Below are positions 58,853 through 64,000 of a DNA stretch of 64,000 bases, piece by piece. Position 1 is the stretch's first letter. Every line of letters begins with the position of its first letter. The notes under the pieces are model-generated. The model was not told the origin of the DNA, made no database searches, and saw only the letters and a list, made by a program, of their open reading frames with translations. The stretch is from Geobacter sp. UBA5730 (GTDB lineage: Bacteria > Desulfobacterota > Desulfuromonadia > Geobacterales > Pseudopelobacteraceae). Where the stretch lies: positions 96,478-160,477 of the forward strand of contig DIGE01000016.1 in assembly GCA_002419465.1 (NCBI GenBank), given 5' to 3'. Position numbers and translations under genes: made by a program.

Positions 58853-61453
58853 CTAGCGCACTGAAAGCGAACCCTCTTCCAGTTCGACCTTGAGAGTACC
58901 GCCATCTCCCACCTGCCCGGAAATGATGGCCCGGGCCACACGGGTTTCCAATTCGCGCTGCAGGTAGCGCTTCAAGGGGCGGGCACCGTAGACCGGATCA
59001 TACCCGGCCCGGGCGATATGTTTAAGCGCCTCGTCGCTGATCTCCAGGGTGATCCGGCGTTCCTTCAGCCGTTCCACCAACTGTTGTGCCAGCAGTCCGG
59101 CGATCCGGGTCACCTCGTCCAGGTGCAGCGGTTTGAACAGCACGATGTCATCCACCCGGTTGAGGAATTCGGGCCTGAAGGCGTTTTTCAGCTCATTCAT
59201 CACGGCAATCCGGGCGCTCTCGCGGATATCGCCATCCGGGGTGATACCTTCCAGCAGATATGGAGCTCCTATGTTGGAAGTCATGATGATCACGGTATTT
59301 TTAAAACTGACCGTGCGACCATGACTGTCAGTGACCCGGCCATCATCCAGGATCTGCAGCAGGATGTTAAAGACATCCGGATGGGCCTTTTCGATCTCGT
59401 CGAACAGCAGCACACAGTAAGGCTTGCGCCGCACCGCCTCGGTCAGTTGTCCTCCCTCTTCGTAGCCAACATAGCCGGGAGGGGCACCGATCAGTCGCGA
59501 TACCGCAAACTTCTCCATATATTCCGACATGTCGATCCGCACCATGTTCTCTTCCGAGTCGAACAGCGATTCGGCCAGGGTGCGGGCCAGTTCGGTCTTA
59601 CCTACCCCGGTGGGCCCCAGGAAGATGAACGAGCCGATCGGACGTTTGGGGTCCTTAATGCCAGCGCGGGCTCGCAGCACCGCATCGGCCACCAACTGTA
59701 CAGCCTCATCCTGACCCACCACCCGTTGGTGGAGAATTTCGTCCAGTTTGAGCAGTTTGTCCCGTTCGGTCTCCACCAACCGCGTGACCGGAATGCCGGT
59801 CCAACGGGCCACGATCTCGGCAATCTCGTCTTCGGTCACCTCTTCACGCAGCAGTTTCTGGCCTCCCTGTTTGGTGTTAAGCGCCGCCTCTTCATTCTTG
59901 AGGGCCGTTTCCAGGCCGGGCAGTTCCGAGTATTTCAGCTTGGAAGCCTGTTCCAGGTTGTAGGAACGTTCGGCCTGCTCAATCTCGCGGCGGGTCTTTT
60001 CAATCTGTTCCCGCAGACCCTGCACCCGTTGGATGGCCACCTTTTCGGCGTCATACTGGGCCCGCATGCTGGCAGCCTTTTCCTTCTCCTCGGCCAGCTC
60101 CTTGCGCAGGTTTTCCAGCCGCTCACGGCTGGCCGGGTCCTTCTCTTTTTTGAGGGCCTGCTCCTCGATCTCCAGCTGCATCACCCGGCGCGAGATGGTG
60201 TCCAGCTCTGAGGGCAGCGAATCGATCTCGGTGCGCAGCATGGCGCAGGCTTCATCCACCAGGTCGATGGCCTTGTCCGGCAGGAACCGTTCGGTGATGT
60301 AACGGTGGGAGAGGGCGGAGGCCGCCACCAGGGCGTTGTCCTGAATCTTGACCCCGTGGTGCACCTCAAAGCGTTCCTTCAAGCCCCGCAGGATCGAGAC
60401 GGTATCCTCCACCGTGGGCTGTTCCACCAGCACCGGCTGGAAGCGTCGCTCCAGGGCGGCATCCTTTTCGATGTTCTGGCGGTACTCATCCAGGGTGGTG
60501 GCGCCGATGCAGTGCAACTCACCGCGGGCCAGCATCGGTTTGAGCATGTTGCCGGCATCCATGGCCCCTTCGGCCTTGCCGGCCCCCACAATGGTATGCA
60601 GCTCATCAATGAACAGAATGATCCGCCCTTCGGCCTGTTTGACCTCGTTCAACACCGCCTTGAGCCGTTCTTCAAATTCGCCGCGGTATTTGGCCCCGGC
60701 GATCAGCGAGCCCATGTCCAGGGCAAAAATGGTTTTGTTCTTCAATCCTTCCGGTACGTCGCCTTTGACGATCCGCTGGGCCAATCCTTCCACCACGGCG
60801 GTCTTGCCCACACCTGGCTCACCGATCAGCACCGGGTTGTTCTTGGTTTTGCGGGACAGGATCCGGATCACCCGGCGAATCTCCTCATCACGGCCGATCA
60901 CCGGGTCCAGCTTGTCGGTGCGGGCCATCTTGACCAGATCGCGGCCGTACTTCTCCAACGCTTCGTAGGTCTCCTCCGGGTTGGCCGAGGTCACCCGCTG
61001 GTTGCCCCGCACCTCGCTTAGAGCAGTCAGCAGGCGTTCCTGGGTGACCTGGTGCTGCTTCAAGAGCTTACCGGCGCCGCTGCCATCGCCTTCGGCAATC
61101 AGGGCCATCAGCAGGTGTTCCACCGAGACATACTCATCCTTCAGCCGTTTGGCTTCTGCTTCGGCGGCCACCAGCAGTCGTGAAAACCGTTGCGAGACAT
61201 GAATCTTGCCTGGTTCGGCACCGGGACCGGAGACACGGGGTCGGCGATCCAATTCTGCTTCGGCGGCTTTCCGTAACGCGCTCAGGTCTACATCCATTTT
61301 GGCCAGGATACGCGGCACTAGTCCACCATCCTGGTCCAGCAGGGCCCACAACAGGTGCTCACCATCCACCTCCACATGGCCGTAGCTGGTGGCCTTGGCC
61401 TGGGCTGCGCCCAGGGCTTCCTGAGATTTTTGGGTGAGTTGGTTGATATCCAT
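58853..61453 (-). CDS. clpB: ATP-dependent chaperone ClpB
   Basis: 866 residues, usual length. Clp N-domain repeats (1-150), first AAA+ (GEPGVGKTA, FIDELHTIVGAG), the ClpB-specific coiled-coil M domain (about 400-530) that marks a disaggregase rather than ClpA/C, second AAA+ (GPTGVGKTE, LLFDEIEKAHPDVFN) and a C-terminal small domain. Works with DnaK to rescue aggregated proteins. I see no CIRCE element or clear heat-shock sigma promoter in the short gap upstream. Confidence 0.97.
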   Translation of the reverse strand: MDINQLTQKSQEALGAAQAKATSYGHVEVDGEHLLWALLDQDGGLVPRILAKMDVDLSALRKAAEAELDRRPRVSGPGAEPGKIHVSQRFSRLLVAAEAEAKRLKDEYVSVEHLLMALIAEGDGSGAGKLLKQHQVTQERLLTALSEVRGNQRVTSANPEETYEALEKYGRDLVKMARTDKLDPVIGRDEEIRRVIRILSRKTKNNPVLIGEPGVGKTAVVEGLAQRIVKGDVPEGLKNKTIFALDMGSLIAGAKYRGEFEERLKAVLNEVKQAEGRIILFIDELHTIVGAGKAEGAMDAGNMLKPMLARGELHCIGATTLDEYRQNIEKDAALERRFQPVLVEQPTVEDTVSILRGLKERFEVHHGVKIQDNALVAASALSHRYITERFLPDKAIDLVDEACAMLRTEIDSLPSELDTISRRVMQLEIEEQALKKEKDPASRERLENLRKELAEEKEKAASMRAQYDAEKVAIQRVQGLREQIEKTRREIEQAERSYNLEQASKLKYSELPGLETALKNEEAALNTKQGGQKLLREEVTEDEIAEIVARWTGIPVTRLVETERDKLLKLDEILHQRVVGQDEAVQLVADAVLRARAGIKDPKRPIGSFIFLGPTGVGKTELARTLAESLFDSEENMVRIDMSEYMEKFAVSRLIGAPPGYVGYEEGGQLTEAVRRKPYCVLLFDEIEKAHPDVFNILLQILDDGRVTDSHGRTVSFKNTVIIMTSNIGAPYLLEGITPDGDIRESARIAVMNELKNAFRPEFLNRVDDIVLFKPLHLDEVTRIAGLLAQQLVERLKERRITLEISDEALKHIARAGYDPVYGARPLKRYLQRELETRVARAIISGQVGDGGTLKVELEEGSLSVR

Positions 61454-61517
61454 AGGGTGTTCCTTTCATTGCTGTATCCGGCTGCTACCTAATCAGTAAG
61501 CACGACCTCCCGGTAAG

Positions 61518-64000
61518 TCAAGGCGCGCCGATGGTACGTCTGGCAAAAACCTTGCGGGTTTCGTCCGCACCAAGCAGCAACAGTCCAAAGGGGATCAGTA
61601 ACAGCCAGATCTGCAGATCTATCGGCGCACACCCGAACAGGGCGTTGCCGGCCGGGGTATAGATGATCAGGGCTGCCAGTGCCAGTTCGATGGCGATGCC
61701 GGCCAGCACCAACCGGTTGGAAAAGAACCCCAGCGTGAAGATCGAAAGGTTGGGAGAACGGCAGGTGAAGACATTGGCCAGTTGGGTCACGATGATGCCG
61801 GCCAGACAGGCGGTGGTGGCCTGCAGATAGAACGGTGTGGCGGGGGGGACCGGTTGCGGCCAGTGCCAGCCGGCGTTGTACATGACGTAGAAGTAGGCGG
61901 CCATACCGGCCAGCGCCTCGAACATCCCCAGAAAAAGGTAGGCCCTGAGCAGCACGCCACTGGTGAGCAGCCGTTCGGACTTTGGCCGGGGCGGACGTTG
62001 CATGATGTCGGGGGTGGGCCGTTCCGAACCGAGGGCCAGGGCCGGGAACAGGTCGGTGCCGAGGTCGATGGCCAATATCTGCATGATGGTCAGCGGCAAG
62101 GGAATATTGAAGATGATGTAGCCGACATAGGGAACCAGTTCCGGGATGTTGGAGGCCAGGATATAGGTGCTGAAACTGCGGATGTTTTCAAAGACGCTGC
62201 GGCCCTCTTCGATGGCATGCACGATGGAGGCGAAGTTGTCGTCCAACAGCACGATATCGGCCGCCTCGCGGGCTACACTGGTGCCGGACATACCCATGGC
62301 GATGCCGACATGGGCCTTTTTAAGGGCCGGTGCGTCGTTGACGCCGTCGCCGGTGACCGCCACCCGGTGCCCCTGTTCGATCAGCAGGCTGACCACCTGC
62401 ATCTTGTTCTGGGGGGACATCCGGGCAAAGATCAGATTGTCTTTTTGCAGTTCCTCCCGCAGCTGTTCGTCCGGCATGCTGGCGATCTGTCTGCCTTCAA
62501 TGATCAGCGGGTCGCCGCTTAAGAGACCGATCTGCCGTGCTATGGCAGCTGCCGTCAGCCCGGCATCGCCGGTAATCATGATCACCCGGATGCCTGCACT
62601 GCGGCAGTTTGCCAGGGCCAGCGGCACTTCCTTGCGGGGCGGGTCTTCCAGTCCCATGAAACCGGCAAAGGTCAGGCCTTCTTCCGGCAGCTCCCCTTCG
62701 GGCGCAACCTCCAGTTCCCGATAGGCCAGGGCGATGACGCGCAGCCCTTCGGCGGCCATGCTGCGGTTCTGTCCGGCCAGCGCCTCCGCCGTGGCAGGGT
62801 CTAGCGGTTTATTCGCGCCATCCTGCTGGAATGCAGTGCAGAGTGGCAGCACGCTTTCACCGGCTCCCTTGACCAGTACCAGGAGTTGCCCATTTACCCG
62901 ATGGAGGGTGGCCATCCGCTTGCGCTCGGTATCAAAAGGGGCCTCGGCCAGGCGTTCCGCCTGAACGGAAATCCGCTCCTTGGCGTAGCGGTAGAGTGCC
63001 GTTTCAGTCGGGTCACCCGTCATACCGTCTGTCGTCTCGGTGACGTTGGAACAGAGCAGTGCCACGGTGCAGGCCATAGTGCCGTCATTCGGCCCCTGGA
63101 ATTTCTTTACGGTCATCAGGTTCTGGGTGAGGGTGCCGGTTTTGTCGGTGCAGATCAGATCCACGGATCCCAGCGCCTCAACAGCGTTCAGGCTTTTGAC
63201 CAGCGCGTTGCGGCGTGCCATCCGCTGGCTGCCCATGGCCAGCGACAGGGTGACCGTGGGCAGCAGGCCTTCGGGAACCAGAGCGATGATTATGCCGATT
63301 GCAAACAGGAAGTTGGCCCAGAAGCTCCGTCCCACCAGACCGCCCAACGCAAAGAAAACCGCGCCGCTGGCAACGGCTATGGCGGCGACAATCCGGGTCA
63401 CCCGGGTGATCTCAACCTGGAAGGGGCTGATCTCTTCCACCACCTTGCCGGTAATGTGGGCTATCTTGCCGAATTCGGTCGCCATGCCGGTGGCGTAGGC
63501 CACCACACTGCCACTGCCGCTAACCACCAGTGTTCCGGCAAAGATCAGGTTGCGGCTTTCCAACACCTCTTCATCGCATGCTGCAGCGGTGAGCAGACGT
63601 GAGTCAGACTCGCCGGTCAAGGGGGCATTGTTGACCGTCAGACGGTTCGAGAGCACGACCCGCGCATCGGCCGGCACCTTGTCACCTTCGCGGAGCGAGA
63701 TCACGTCGCCCGGCACGACCTCCCGCGCATCGATATCCTGTTCCAGACTGTTTCTGATCACCGAAACCTTGAATGGCAGCAGTTTGCGCAGCTCTTCAAT
63801 CGCTTTTTCGGTCCGGTACTCTTGGGTAAAGGTGAACAGCGCGTTGATGACAATGACTACCAGGATGGCGATGCCGAGCCGCTGTAGACCTTCGCCGGGA
63901 TGCAGATACTCCGAAAAAAAACAGAGTGCAGCCGCACACCAGAGCAGCAGTGCCAGAAAATGGGTAAATTGCGCCAGCAGACGGGATGCCAGTGACCGGG
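61518..64000 (-). CDS. P-type cation-transporting ATPase (5' end outside window)
   Basis: The frame is open from base 64000 to the stop at 61518, about 826 residues; the start is off the right edge. Actuator TGES (NAPLTGESDSR), PEGLLPTVTLSLAMGSQRMARRN in helix 4, phosphorylation site DKTGTLTQN, MITGDAGLTAAAIA and TGDGVNDAPALKKAHVGIAMG, then six C-terminal helices. The PEGLLPT form resembles type II pumps of the Na/K-like group more than PEGLP-type Ca pumps. The ion is unknown. Confidence 0.92.
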   Translation of the reverse strand, partial: RSLASRLLAQFTHFLALLLWCAAALCFFSEYLHPGEGLQRLGIAILVVIVINALFTFTQEYRTEKAIEELRKLLPFKVSVIRNSLEQDIDAREVVPGDVISLREGDKVPADARVVLSNRLTVNNAPLTGESDSRLLTAAACDEEVLESRNLIFAGTLVVSGSGSVVAYATGMATEFGKIAHITGKVVEEISPFQVEITRVTRIVAAIAVASGAVFFALGGLVGRSFWANFLFAIGIIIALVPEGLLPTVTLSLAMGSQRMARRNALVKSLNAVEALGSVDLICTDKTGTLTQNLMTVKKFQGPNDGTMACTVALLCSNVTETTDGMTGDPTETALYRYAKERISVQAERLAEAPFDTERKRMATLHRVNGQLLVLVKGAGESVLPLCTAFQQDGANKPLDPATAEALAGQNRSMAAEGLRVIALAYRELEVAPEGELPEEGLTFAGFMGLEDPPRKEVPLALANCRSAGIRVIMITGDAGLTAAAIARQIGLLSGDPLIIEGRQIASMPDEQLREELQKDNLIFARMSPQNKMQVVSLLIEQGHRVAVTGDGVNDAPALKKAHVGIAMGMSGTSVAREAADIVLLDDNFASIVHAIEEGRSVFENIRSFSTYILASNIPELVPYVGYIIFNIPLPLTIMQILAIDLGTDLFPALALGSERPTPDIMQRPPRPKSERLLTSGVLLRAYLFLGMFEALAGMAAYFYVMYNAGWHWPQPVPPATPFYLQATTACLAGIIVTQLANVFTCRSPNLSIFTLGFFSNRLVLAGIAIELALAALIIYTPAGNALFGCAPIDLQIWLLLIPFGLLLLGADETRKVFARRTIGAP

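Noticed and set aside
59018..60211. Open frame of 397 codons on the plus strand
   Set aside because: Antisense shadow of clpB; no ribosome site or recognisable protein features.
1..64000. CRISPR array, rRNA or tRNA genes, integrase or intact transposase
   Set aside because: No regular spaced repeats, rRNA-like or tRNA-like sequence and no recombinase ORF were seen by reading; a dedicated search was not possible.

Overview
The window reads as chromosomal DNA of a Geobacter-type member of the Desulfuromonadota (Geobacteraceae, Geobacter/Trichlorobacter-like). I infer this from gene content and style: many sigma-54 regulators, indolepyruvate:ferredoxin oxidoreductase beside a phenylacetate-CoA ligase and a Liv transporter, a GGDEF enzyme with the Hypr substitution known from Geobacter, a large beta-barrel protein of a Geobacter type, and a UbiD-family decarboxylase. 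No rRNA, tRNA, CRISPR array, prophage or intact transposase gene was found.

Layout. 1-8202 (minus): a TRAP solute receptor (cut by the window edge) behind a near-perfect sigma-54 promoter, then an MFS carrier and a two-component cluster (two histidine kinases, a lone receiver, an NtrC-type activator) that probably controls it. 8297-12040: UbiD-type decarboxylase, CheW and a soluble chemoreceptor. 12057-14631: a zinc/manganese ABC importer. 14669-21242: MFS carrier with rfbC, M16 protease, dut, M29 aminopeptidase, YciO/Sua5-like protein, and a GAF-GGDEF enzyme with the residue change that marks cyclic AMP-GMP synthases. 21327-27486: metY, then a tightly overlapping run queD-queE-creatininase-unknown-rlmD-ihfB-ppx. 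27574-31259: an EAL/HDOD protein and a reverse-strand MCE-type lipid-transport cluster whose ATPase-like subunit has no Walker A motif. 31419-41311: a long operon iorAB-paaK-ACT-livKK-HMGF for uptake and oxidation of aromatic or branched amino acids or their acids.

41313-45185: a higBA toxin-antitoxin module sits inside a duplicated pyrF 5' end. A 133-bp direct repeat flanks it and an intact, rebuilt pyrF follows, then rlmB and a second rlmD-like gene. 45186-46852: an orphan sigma-54 promoter, a 181-bp MITE-like element and a ParA-like ATPase whose stop codon lies in the element's end. 46944-54280: xseA, mtaB, a 1220-residue DUF748/OmpA-like protein, ferritin and a small Cys protein. 54471-56939: an outer-membrane protein, then a broken response regulator ending at IS-like repeats.

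56940-58554 holds the most striking unknown: four overlapping or nearly abutting genes for a Cys-rich 62-residue protein, a 41-residue one-helix protein, an 83-residue two-helix protein and an eight-helix membrane protein. They lie behind a perfect sigma-54 promoter with two upstream TTGCA-N4-TGCAA palindromes, and the predicted transcript starts almost at the first ATG. The window closes with clpB and a P-type cation ATPase running off the right edge.
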